From NCBI GenBank assembly GCA_003219495.1, contig QHOZ01000098.1, positions 1 to 8,483 on the forward strand: 8,483 nt of DNA, given 5' to 3'. Below are positions 1-6,168 of the stretch, in pieces; the stretch's first letter is position 1; each line of letters opens with the position of its first letter. Both the position numbers and the translations under genes were made by a program. The notes below the pieces were generated by a model. It was not told where the DNA came from. It saw nothing but the letters and a program-made list of their open reading frames with translations, and searched no databases. Origin of the DNA: Verrucomicrobiota bacterium (GTDB lineage Bacteria; Verrucomicrobiota; Verrucomicrobiae; Chthoniobacterales; UBA10450).

Positions 1-2
1 AC

Positions 3-1094
3 TGGCCTGCTCTCACCGGCGCTGGCCAACGTTTCCGCGCCAAGGCGCAGGTCGGCAGCCAACGAAAAGATTTCATCGTCAGCTTGACCGAGCCTTATTT
101 CTTGAACCAACGAATCGCACTCAGCACCTCGGCATTCTATTCCGAAGCGACGTACCTCAGCTCGGCGTACGACCAACGCAATTACGGATTCTCGGTTGAA
201 GCGCGCAGGCCGATTTATTCCTGGATCTACGGAGTCCTCGGATACAGCCTGCAAAATTACGACATCTACAATCTTGCTTCCGGTATCTCTCCCCAAATCG
301 AATCGGAAAAGGGAACAACCACCCAAAGCATGGTCACCGGTTCTTTGGTTTAGGATCGTAGAGATAATCCATTTCTCACACGTCGGGGCGAGCGGGTTTC
401 GCTAACGTCATACATCGCGGGCGGTGAAGACGTAATTGTCCTGGCGGACGTTGAAGCCTCCACCGTGGATACGTGGGAGGTCCCGGAGACCAAACTCTTC
501 CAGACAGAAGGAGACGTTCAGAATGCGAACGGGAAGCCCACCGGCACAGTCGTAAGTTTCTTACAAGAAATTTCAAACGTTCCAATTTACGATCGGCTTT
601 ATCTCGGCGGCTCGAACAACCTTCGCGGTTTTCGTTTCCGCGATATCGGCCCGAAAGATTCCAACAGCCAACCGATTGGCGGTCAGTCTCTCGCCCGCGC
701 GACTGTTGAAGTCAGTTTCCCGATTATCGAGAAGGCGCGCGGCGCTTTCTTTTATGACTGCGGCTTTGTGAATCCGGGCGCGTGGGACTTTAGTCCGGAC
801 ACGATCGACATCCCGCGCGGCAATGGCGCGATCGCGACCATGCTTCACAATCAATTTGGGCTTCCCGGGCCGGTGCCTCCCGGGCTGGGAACTAGCAGCA
901 ATCCAGCACCCCTTTCGTTGGTAAACCAAATCAGCCCGAGATCGAGCTTCGACGCTTTCGCGTCGGATTTCGGCTTTGGTCTTCGGCTCGATCTCCCGAT
1001 CGGACCTTTGCGCCTCGATTACGGGTGGCCGATTGACGAGGCTGGAAATTCCAAACACGGCCACCTGAACTTCAGCGTCGGCTATCAATTTTAA
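3..1094 (+). CDS. bamA: BamA outer-membrane assembly factor, C-terminal part, with an internal in-frame stop
   Basis: Partial at the left edge. The reading frame beginning at base 3 (WPALTGAGQRF...) encodes the end of a BamA/Omp85 protein, the barrel subunit that inserts beta-barrel proteins into the outer membrane. Visible features are alternating amphipathic strands, the loop-6 type motif GGSNNLRGF (about 606-632), the strand start DRRDNPFLTRRGERV just after base 353, and a C-terminal strand ending GYQF with terminal Phe, the usual beta-signal. The frame is broken by a single TAG at 351-353, between GSLV and DRRDN. The coding sequence continues in the same frame on both sides, so this is a nonsense codon and not a frameshift. 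It may be a sequencing or assembly error or a real mutation. Conceptual gene callers would split it into 3-353 and 465-1094 (GTG start). OmpH/Skp follows 54 bp downstream, the classic neighbour. Family assignment is strong; intactness is uncertain. Confidence 0.88.
351..353 (+). other. In-frame amber codon inside bamA
   Basis: TAG occurs in the bamA frame, between GSLV and DRRDNPFLTRRGERV. In BamA proteins the residue before the Asp-x-Arg-Asp-Asn motif is commonly aromatic (often Tyr), and TAG is one base from TAC or TAT. TAG closes three other genes here (prcA, the amidase and the ABC exporter), so genome-wide reassignment of TAG is unlikely. Confidence 0.85.
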
Positions 1095-1148
1095 CCGATA
1101 TTGGCACTTGCGGTCTGAACCGTTTCCGACGACTTAGTTAGCCCTCTT

Positions 1149-1805
1149 ATGAAAAAACTGCTCTCTTTGACTCTGGTTTCCCTGCTCGTCCTGCCGATCG
1201 CGGCCTGGGCGCAAGGCACCTTAAAAATTGGAACGGTCGATATGAACAAGACCTTCCGCGACTACAACAAGACAAAGGACGCCGAGGCGAAAATTAACGA
1301 TGCGAAGAATCAGGCCAAGAAAGAGTACGACGAACGCGCCGATTCCTACAAAAAAGCCCTCGACGACATTAACAATCTCAACAAACAGCTCGAAGCTCCC
1401 GCGTTGAGCGCCGATGCCAAGGCCGCAAAAGCCAAGGAGCGTGATGACAAAATCGCGAACATCAAAAACATGGAGCGCGAGATCACGGAATTCCGCCAGA
1501 CGCGCGAGCGTCAGCTTCAGGAGCAGGCGTTGCGCATGCGTGAAGGCATCGTGAAGGAAATCACCGACGTCGTGATGGAACGCGTCAAAGCGAACAATCT
1601 CGATCTCGTATTCGACAAATCGGGCAACAGTCTCAACGGCGTGCCGGTGTTGATGTACTCGCGCGATAACGTCGATTTCACAGCCGATGTCATCACCGCG
1701 TTGAACAAGCCCGGGCGGCCAAGCTCATTCAACCCGAACGCGGCGGCCAGTCCCGCCAAAGAAAGCACTAGCGCAACGAGCTCGGCGACCCCGAAGAAGC
1801 CTTAA
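1149..1805 (+). CDS. skp: OmpH/Skp-family periplasmic chaperone
   Basis: This 218-residue protein fits the OmpH/Skp family, periplasmic holdases that carry unfolded outer-membrane proteins to BamA. Residues 1-21 form a signal peptide (MKKLL, hydrophobic core, cleavage likely after AWA). The mature start TLKIGTVDMNKTF matches the family's opening strand (IgxVDmxkvf). Residues about 40-150 are highly charged and predicted coiled-coil, the tentacle region, and VKANNLDLVFDKSG (about 147-159) is the returning C-terminal strand. Residues 188-218 are a Pro/Ser/Ala/Thr-rich tail ending TPKKP, longer than in enterobacterial Skp. The gene lies 54 bp after bamA, as in many Gram-negative genomes, and is followed by a strong terminator. 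No clear Shine-Dalgarno precedes the ATG; the start is chosen because it gives an intact signal peptide. Confidence 0.9.
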   Translation: MKKLLSLTLVSLLVLPIAAWAQGTLKIGTVDMNKTFRDYNKTKDAEAKINDAKNQAKKEYDERADSYKKALDDINNLNKQLEAPALSADAKAAKAKERDDKIANIKNMEREITEFRQTRERQLQEQALRMREGIVKEITDVVMERVKANNLDLVFDKSGNSLNGVPVLMYSRDNVDFTADVITALNKPGRPSSFNPNAAASPAKESTSATSSATPKKP

Positions 1806-1825
1806 ACAAAATTTCAAACAACGAG

Positions 1826-1859
1826 ACACACGCGGGAGCTCATCTCGCGTGTGTTTTTT
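1826..1859 (+). terminator. Intrinsic terminator after the bamA-skp unit
   Basis: The arms ACACACGCG (1826-1834) and CGCGTGTGT (1846-1854) are perfect complements. G-T, G-C and A-T pairs extend the stem to 12 bp around the 5-nt loop GCTCA (1838-1842). A run of six T (1854-1859) follows directly. It lies 21 nt after the skp stop, so it is well placed to end transcription of bamA-skp. Confidence 0.9.
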
Positions 1860-1904
1860 GTGTACCCGCCGAATTGTGAATTAGACTTCTGCCGGATCGA
1901 CATC

Positions 1905-2717
1905 GTGCAAGATCGACATCTATTTTTCCTCGTCACCAGCACGATCCTCTTGTTGTTCGCGCAAACACTGACTGCCACGCCCGATTGGGAAGCGAGCGTG
2001 AGCAAAGATCCGCCTGGAAATTTTCCACCGTTGCGACCGCTCCGCGCCAGCTATCATTTCGGCTGGTCGGGAATCACCGCCGCAACCGGGGAGGTTCATT
2101 TCAGCAGAGCGGACAAACGCTTCCAGCTCGACGCCTCCGGCAAGACAATCGGCTTTGTCCGGGCATTGTGGAAGATGGACGTAAGTTATCGCGGTTTCGC
2201 CGACGCTGAGACCCTTCGGCCGATCGAAACCAAACAGACCGAAATCTATCGTAAGAAAAAATTCGTCGTTGATCTCGCCTTCACGAACACCGGCGTTTCC
2301 CGCACGCGCACGGAAGGCATCGGGACCACCAAGACGACCACGGTGCCGTTCAATTTCTCCGGACTACAAGATCTCCATAGCGCGCTCCTTTATTTGCGCA
2401 GCCAGCCGTTGGCCGATCGCAGCACCTACCGGGTTGTCGTTTATCCCGCGACCTCCGCGTATCTCGCGACGATAAAAGTTTTGGGGCGCGAGCGGACCTC
2501 GGTTCACGCAGGCAGCTACAACGCAATCAAGATCGACATTGACCTCAAACGCGTTGGCAAGAAGATGGAACTCGAGCCGCACAAAAAGTTCCGGCACGCG
2601 ACGATTTGGGTTTCGGATGATGAAAATCGCATCCCGCTTCGGATCGAAGCGCAGATTTACGTCGGGACCGTATTCGCCGAATTACAATCGGTGCGATTCG
2701 ATCAGGACAAACCCTGA
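1905..2717 (+). CDS. DUF3108-type exported protein
   Basis: This is a 270-residue protein of unknown function resembling the DUF3108 family of envelope proteins in Gram-negative bacteria. From the GTG at 1905, residues 2-24 form a signal peptide with core LFFLVTSTILLLFAQ. The mature protein is beta-rich: an opening strand LRASYHFGWSGITAATGEV, a central DLHSALLYLRS segment, and the C-terminal WVSDDENRIPLRIEAQIYVGTVFAEL block, typical of DUF3108, in which a sheet ends in a W-x-S-D-D-x-x-R-x-P pattern. The frame stays open upstream to a GTG at 1851, but that start lies inside the terminator stem and would bury the signal peptide, so 1905 is preferred. No Shine-Dalgarno is visible at either. It ends 2 nt from the convergent peptidoglycan-binding gene. 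The role is not known; nearness to bamA and skp suggests envelope work, but the terminator separates it from them. Confidence 0.75.
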   Translation: MQDRHLFFLVTSTILLLFAQTLTATPDWEASVSKDPPGNFPPLRPLRASYHFGWSGITAATGEVHFSRADKRFQLDASGKTIGFVRALWKMDVSYRGFADAETLRPIETKQTEIYRKKKFVVDLAFTNTGVSRTRTEGIGTTKTTTVPFNFSGLQDLHSALLYLRSQPLADRSTYRVVVYPATSAYLATIKVLGRERTSVHAGSYNAIKIDIDLKRVGKKMELEPHKKFRHATIWVSDDENRIPLRIEAQIYVGTVFAELQSVRFDQDKP

Positions 2718-2719
2718 GC

Positions 2720-3505
2720 TCAGTGCTCGCGGATCCATTCGCCGCGCACTGGCTCTTCAGGCCCGCCGCGGCGCGGACGATAAATTGGCGCATGGGCGCC
2801 GGGAAGAAGCTGGAGCGCCGCGAGCGTCTCGAGATCCAGTCGACCGGTGACGGGCAATCGAACGCGGGATTGATACGCGCGCAACGAAAACTCAAGCTCG
2901 GGTCCCGCGAACCCGTCAACTGTGCCGCGATATAATCCCTGACGCGCCAAAACATCTTGGGCGGATAAAATCACGTCGCGCTGAACTTCCAACGGCGAAT
3001 TTGCGTAAGGCGTGCCGGCAAAATGCGCGCCCGATTGCACCGGTGCGGCGCCGTACTCCGGTTGCGGTGGCACTTGCTCGTTAGGCTGCAGCGGAGGCGA
3101 GACCGATCGATCTTGTTGTTGCGGTTGCGGGAACGGCTGACCCGTCAACGGATTGGTTGGCGCTGAACTTTCACGGCTCTCCTCACGTAAATCGGAAGTG
3201 TTGGGAGGCGCCGCAGCCTCTGGCGCGGTTGTCGGTGAAGCTTTCACCGTCGCGTGAATGCCGGAAGCATCGACGCCGAGCGACTTCAACGTCTCATCGT
3301 TTGTTTCGCCGGTGATCTGCAATCCGTTGCGAATCTGATAACGCCGGATGGCTGCAGTTGTGTCGGCGTCTTTGGTTCCGGTGACGTCGCCGTAATAAAA
3401 ACCTTCGTCCTTGAGCGCTTGCTGGACGTTCTGCGTAAGACTGTCCCCGCGCGCAGTAATCGCAATTGCACCGAGCAACGTCACCACTGCGAGCCGAAGT
3501 TTCAT
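2720..3505 (-). CDS. Exported protein with two peptidoglycan-binding (PG_binding_1) domains
   Basis: This 261-residue protein has a signal peptide at residues 1-20 (MKLRLAVVTLLGAIAITARG). A first PG_binding_1-like three-helix repeat covers about 23-77 (VQQALKDEGFYYGDVTGT ... AAIRRYQIRNGL ... TLKSLGV). A Pro/Gln/Ser-rich flexible linker spans about 85-165. A second repeat covers about 174-234 (AQDVLARQGLYRGTVDGFAG ... LRAYQSRVRLPVTGRLD ... LAALQLL). Both repeats show the family pattern of length helix, G-x-x-x-G turn, R-x-Y/F-Q and T-G-x-x-D-x-x-T-L. No catalytic domain is present, so it probably binds or anchors to the cell wall. It is the last gene of the apparent ubact-proteasome unit, 29 nt after the amidase stop, and may work with that amidase as a wall-targeting partner (inference). 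No Shine-Dalgarno is visible. It ends tail-to-tail with the DUF3108 gene. Confidence 0.85.
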   Translation of the reverse strand: MKLRLAVVTLLGAIAITARGDSLTQNVQQALKDEGFYYGDVTGTKDADTTAAIRRYQIRNGLQITGETNDETLKSLGVDASGIHATVKASPTTAPEAAAPPNTSDLREESRESSAPTNPLTGQPFPQPQQQDRSVSPPLQPNEQVPPQPEYGAAPVQSGAHFAGTPYANSPLEVQRDVILSAQDVLARQGLYRGTVDGFAGPELEFSLRAYQSRVRLPVTGRLDLETLAALQLLPGAHAPIYRPRRGGPEEPVRGEWIREH

Positions 3506-3534
3506 TGATGTGTTTTGACGCCGATTTCGATGCC

Positions 3535-4329
3535 CTATTCAGTCTTCGCCCCGGTTACCGCGAGCGGCAGTTGTCGATCTTTCAACACGTCTCGGTAATG
3601 CAAAATGCCTTCGCTAATTGCCGCTGCCATTTGATCGCGATAATCGTTGCTCTCGAGCCGGGCGATCTCGTCCTTGTTTAGAAATCCGCCTTCCACCAAC
3701 ACCGCCGGCGCGGCAACGTTCGCGATGACGAAAAACTGTTCAGCTTTAGTCCCGCGGTCGGGCGCTCTTGTTCGCGCGATCATCGCTTCTTGAATAAATT
3801 TCGCGAGACTCTCGCTGGCCAGGGTCGGACTCTCTGCCGCCGGCCCCTGGAAAAACGGCATCCACGAAACCAGCCGCGGAGCGGGGGCGGATTGATGCTC
3901 CGCGAAATAAGTTTCCACGCCGCTTGCCGGCTTCTTGCTCTCATTGAAATGAATGCTCACAAAAATGCAATCGCGCGCGCGATTGGTGACCGCGACCCGG
4001 TCCTGAAGCGAAACGTAACTGTCGCCCACGCGCGTCATCAAAGTAGCGAGACCTTGCGATTGCAATAAGCGATCGACGCGTTGCGCGATGTCGAGCGTGA
4101 GATCTTTTTCCAGAATTGTGCCGCACATCGCTCCCGAATCCTGACCGCCATGGCCTGGATCGAGCACGATCAAAGTAAACGGCGCGGGCACGCCGGCATT
4201 CGGCGCGGAAGATGTCGACCTTGGAACGATAAGAATCTCGCCCCAGATGAACGACGCGAGCATGAGCGCAAGCCCCAGCCACGCGACAATGTTTTGCATT
4301 GCCCAGCCGATGTTGAATCGCCGCGGCAT
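3535..4329 (-). CDS. N-acetylmuramoyl-L-alanine amidase (Amidase_3, AmiC-like)
   Basis: This is a zinc hydrolase that cuts the bond between MurNAc and the stem-peptide L-Ala in peptidoglycan. The 264-residue protein starts MPRRFNIGW and has one membrane segment or uncleaved signal at about 12-35, so the catalytic domain should face the periplasm. The Amidase_3 signature is complete: DPGHGGQDSGA with zinc His60, LEKDLTLDIA with zinc Glu74, SLQDRVAVTNRA, VSIHFNES with zinc His127, and VLVEGGFLNKDE with catalytic Glu213. No AMIN or LysM targeting domain is present. The ATG at 4329 lies 2 nt after the prcA stop. The open frame extends upstream into prcA with Arg-rich sequence unlike a signal peptide, so that longer start is rejected; an internal Met11 is a possible alternative. 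Close packing with prcA implies co-transcription with the proteasome. Confidence 0.92.
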   Translation of the reverse strand: MPRRFNIGWAMQNIVAWLGLALMLASFIWGEILIVPRSTSSAPNAGVPAPFTLIVLDPGHGGQDSGAMCGTILEKDLTLDIAQRVDRLLQSQGLATLMTRVGDSYVSLQDRVAVTNRARDCIFVSIHFNESKKPASGVETYFAEHQSAPAPRLVSWMPFFQGPAAESPTLASESLAKFIQEAMIARTRAPDRGTKAEQFFVIANVAAPAVLVEGGFLNKDEIARLESNDYRDQMAAAISEGILHYRDVLKDRQLPLAVTGAKTE

Positions 4330-4331
4330 TT

Positions 4332-5111
4332 CTAACTCTGCAAAATCGAGCGCAGCTCCTGGTCGGCCAACGTGCGATAGCGAATGGCGCTTTTTCCGTC
4401 GCGCTCGAGAATGGCAGCTTCCACAGCCGAATTTACAAGTTGTTCCTGCGAATATTTTCGGGCGACTTCGCGATCTGGAACGTCCTTCGTCTCGCTTCCG
4501 TGGATCGCCATGTGGCCAACGCTCCATGCGTCGGCGGCAGTGAGGATCGCATCCGGCAAGGCCGCATCGGTCACGTGATTCTGTTGCAGAAATTTTTCCA
4601 TCAATTCGCTGGACGCTTTCGTTCCACTAAGCACGGCAAAGCGTTGTCGCGGCTGGGCGGTTGGCCCGTCGGCGGCGATTGAACCGTCGTAGTCCACCGA
4701 CAAAAACAAATCTTCTTTTGGACTCGAACCGATCTCCGCGAACAAAAGGCGCGCAAGATAAGGCGGACCATAAATTTGCTCGAACGCACTCTTCATCACC
4801 GGGCTCAATGAATAATGCGCGAGCCGCCGCAGCGACACGTCCGCCGCGGAGCGCGTGAATCCTTCAGTGCTCGCCACTTCAATCGCCGCCAGACGCAAGC
4901 GCTCGATATCGCCTGGATGACCGATCGCTCCCATTGCAATCCGATCGTAAATCTCGAAAAGTTTTTGCCGCGAACGGCGGCCGATGGTGAGAAACAAGAT
5001 GCCGTCGCGATAGCCGACGGCCGCGATCGGACTTCCCTGCGCGAGCTGCGTCTCGATGTACTCGCGCCGGTTCGCGATCGCTTCTACCCATCTGTACGGT
5101 TCTTCGATCAT
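4332..5111 (-). CDS. prcA: 20S proteasome alpha subunit (PrcA)
   Basis: This 259-residue protein forms the outer, non-catalytic ring of the bacterial 20S proteasome, gating entry and docking the ring ATPase. The order matches actinobacterial PrcA: an N-terminal helix PYRWVEAIANRREYIE, then SPIAAVGYRDGILFL, RRSRQKLFEIYDRIAMGAIG (family pattern QKxxELYDRxxxAxxG) at about 45-64, GDIERLRLAAIEVASTEGF (RRGGIQxADTxGY equivalent), and a C-terminal half with VDYDGSIA (139-146). There is no catalytic N-terminal Thr or propeptide, as expected for alpha. Lys50 aligns by eye with the pocket lysine that binds the C-terminal HbYX-type tail of the ATPase in known proteasomes. The ATG overlaps the prcB stop as ATGA, suggesting translational coupling and matched dosage of the two rings. 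Similarity to actinobacterial PrcA is clear but diverged, consistent with a non-actinobacterial lineage. Confidence 0.9.
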   Translation of the reverse strand: MIEEPYRWVEAIANRREYIETQLAQGSPIAAVGYRDGILFLTIGRRSRQKLFEIYDRIAMGAIGHPGDIERLRLAAIEVASTEGFTRSAADVSLRRLAHYSLSPVMKSAFEQIYGPPYLARLLFAEIGSSPKEDLFLSVDYDGSIAADGPTAQPRQRFAVLSGTKASSELMEKFLQQNHVTDAALPDAILTAADAWSVGHMAIHGSETKDVPDREVARKYSQEQLVNSAVEAAILERDGKSAIRYRTLADQELRSILQS

Positions 5112-5905
5112 CCCACGCGTTCCATAAAGATCTGCGAAACTTTCTCTTCCGACAGCGTCGTGATTCCATCGCGCGAAACGATTTTGATCAGCGGGAAAAT
5201 TTTCCCGCTACGATCCACCCCGCCGGTTGCAGTGTCGGATTCGGCTGCCGTATCCAAGGCGCGCAAGGCAATCGCGACCGCTTCCTCTTCATTGAGTTCG
5301 TGAAGTTTTTTCGCGCCCCAATGGTTCTCGTAATAAAGAATGCCGCGCACGGCCGGCGAACCCGAACCCGTCGCGGCGAACTCTGTCACTTCGAAGTTTG
5401 CGCCCATTGCGTCGTAAAAATATAACCGCGCTTCCGGCTTAGAGTTGCCGTCGTACGTCGCAAAAATCGGGACGACCACGCCGACGCCTTGCATGACCAA
5501 TCCGAAATTGTCGCGCAACAGCTTTGATAACGCGCGCACTTTTCCGTCCACGCTCATCTCCTGCAATTGAAACGAATGTTCAAGCACGCGCGCCATTTCC
5601 CAGGCCGTGGCGGGCACACCTGCGATCGCCATGATCGAATGTCGATCGATATCGAGCACTTTGTCGGCGCGATCGTAAACAATGGTGTGAGCGGCCGTCG
5701 CGCGACGATCGCCCGCAACCAGAACGCAGACGGAAAACTTAACAGCGAGGATCGTGGTCGATTCTGTCGGCACGAACGATTGGTTCGTCGGGGCGGCAAC
5801 GTTCTCGGGCGCAATTTGCATTAATCCTTTCCGGCGCAACATCGCCGGAAAATCTTCGCTCCCTGCCGAAAAATTCGGATCGAGCGCCAGTGGCGGCTTG
5901 TCCAT
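5108..5905 (-). CDS. prcB: 20S proteasome beta subunit (PrcB), catalytic threonine protease
   Basis: This is the proteolytic subunit of the bacterial 20S core. It is 265 residues from the ATG at 5905, whose first base is the last base of the ubact TAA (TAATG). Residues 1-49 are a propeptide; autocleavage before Thr50 would expose the active site. Numbering from that Thr, Thr1, Asp17 (in VLVAGDRRAT) and Lys33 (in DRADKVLDID) all fall exactly where the threonine-protease set is expected. Further matches to PrcB are MQGVGVVVPIFATYD, ATGSGSPAV and ALDTAAESDTATGGVD, which carries the conserved Asp and Ser/Thr near the active site. The protein should be active. A longer frame adding 46 residues exists, but it runs through ubact and gives non-family sequence, so the MDKPPLALD start is chosen. 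Confidence 0.94.
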   Translation of the reverse strand: MDKPPLALDPNFSAGSEDFPAMLRRKGLMQIAPENVAAPTNQSFVPTESTTILAVKFSVCVLVAGDRRATAAHTIVYDRADKVLDIDRHSIMAIAGVPATAWEMARVLEHSFQLQEMSVDGKVRALSKLLRDNFGLVMQGVGVVVPIFATYDGNSKPEARLYFYDAMGANFEVTEFAATGSGSPAVRGILYYENHWGAKKLHELNEEEAVAIALRALDTAAESDTATGGVDRSGKIFPLIKIVSRDGITTLSEEKVSQIFMERVG

Positions 5906-6081
5906 TATTGCCCGGTGCGCTGGCGGTAGCGCTTGGATTGGTTGGGATCCACTTTCCGCATTTTCTTCAGCAGATCCTTCGTGTCCGGCCGGGAAATATC
6001 CGGCGAGCGCGGACCACCCTCGTCCCCTTGCTTCGGACCCCACGGAGCGGGATCAACTGGCTTCTGCACGCGCTCCGGCAT
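5905..6081 (-). CDS. ubact: UBact/Pup-like prokaryotic ubiquitin-like modifier
   Basis: This is a 58-residue protein found by reading the gap upstream of prcB. It is hydrophilic and looks disordered: the first half is Pro/Gly-rich (PVDPAPWGPKQGDEGG), the second holds an amphipathic segment DTKDLLKKMRKVDP (about 33-46), and it ends KRYRQRTGQ. Small size, disorder, a C-terminal Gly-Gln and a position directly before prcB fit a Pup-type modifier. The RYRQR(T/S)G(Q/E) ending is the mark of UBact, the Pup relative in several Gram-negative phyla including Verrucomicrobiota (established knowledge). A Gln end implies deamidation to Glu by a Dop-like enzyme before a PafA-like ligase can form an isopeptide bond to substrate lysines. 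The coding strand has no Shine-Dalgarno, and the mRNA may be leaderless. Its TAA overlaps the prcB ATG. Confidence 0.93.
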   Translation of the reverse strand: MPERVQKPVDPAPWGPKQGDEGGPRSPDISRPDTKDLLKKMRKVDPNQSKRYRQRTGQ

Positions 6082-6168
6082 GGGAAAAATTTAAGTAGAA
6101 ACGGTAGGAAGGCAAGCTGACCGGCCTTGCTTGCCAGGGAAAGCGCCTGATGCCAGAATCCAGATTCC
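6082..6168. promoter_or_regulatory. Divergent intergenic region between ubact and the LysM gene, with an inverted repeat
   Basis: This 87-bp spacer must hold promoters for both the minus-strand ubact-proteasome unit and the plus-strand LysM-GYF pair. It contains a perfect inverted repeat, GGCAAGC (6111-6117) and GCTTGCC (6129-6135), with an 11-nt spacer, which could be an operator or a hairpin. A site for a shared regulator is plausible but not shown. Confidence 0.45.
6088..6115 (-). promoter_or_regulatory. Possible sigma70-like promoter for ubact-prcB-prcA
   Basis: On the minus strand TTGCCT (6115-6110, 4 of 6 to TTGACA) and TAAATT (6093-6088, 4 of 6 to TATAAT) are separated by 16 nt. Transcription from this pair would begin about at the ubact ATG (6081), giving a leaderless mRNA, which would fit the missing ribosome binding site. 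The -35 box overlaps one arm of the inverted repeat. The matches are weak, so this is tentative. Confidence 0.25.

Noticed and set aside
351..353. TAG reassigned to an amino acid in this genome
   Set aside because: TAG closes prcA, the amidase and the ABC exporter at family-appropriate ends, so it acts as a normal stop here.
351..464. Frameshift in bamA
   Set aside because: Both halves and the stretch between them are in the same frame. Only one stop codon interrupts them, so no indel is needed.
573..1088. 171-residue minus-strand frame antisense to bamA
   Set aside because: It lies wholly under well-conserved BamA sequence, with no recognisable domain or signal. It is a GC-driven shadow frame.
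1851..2717. GTG start at 1851 for the DUF3108 protein
   Set aside because: It lies in the stem and T-run of the terminator and puts about 18 unrelated residues before the signal peptide.
2545..2955. 136-residue minus-strand frame across the DUF3108/PG-binding junction
   Set aside because: It overlaps the ends of two better-supported genes and is Arg/Ser-rich shadow sequence.
3535..4527. Longer 330-residue form of the amidase
   Set aside because: The extra N-terminus overlaps prcA and is Arg/Ser-rich shadow sequence. The start at 4329 places a membrane segment near the N-terminus.
5108..6043. Longer 311-residue form of PrcB
   Set aside because: The extra 46 residues read through ubact in another frame and do not look like PrcB. 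The ATG at 5905 gives a normal propeptide length and sits on the ubact stop.
5754..6098. 114-residue plus-strand frame antisense to ubact and prcB
   Set aside because: It overlaps two recognised genes on the other strand and shows no family features.
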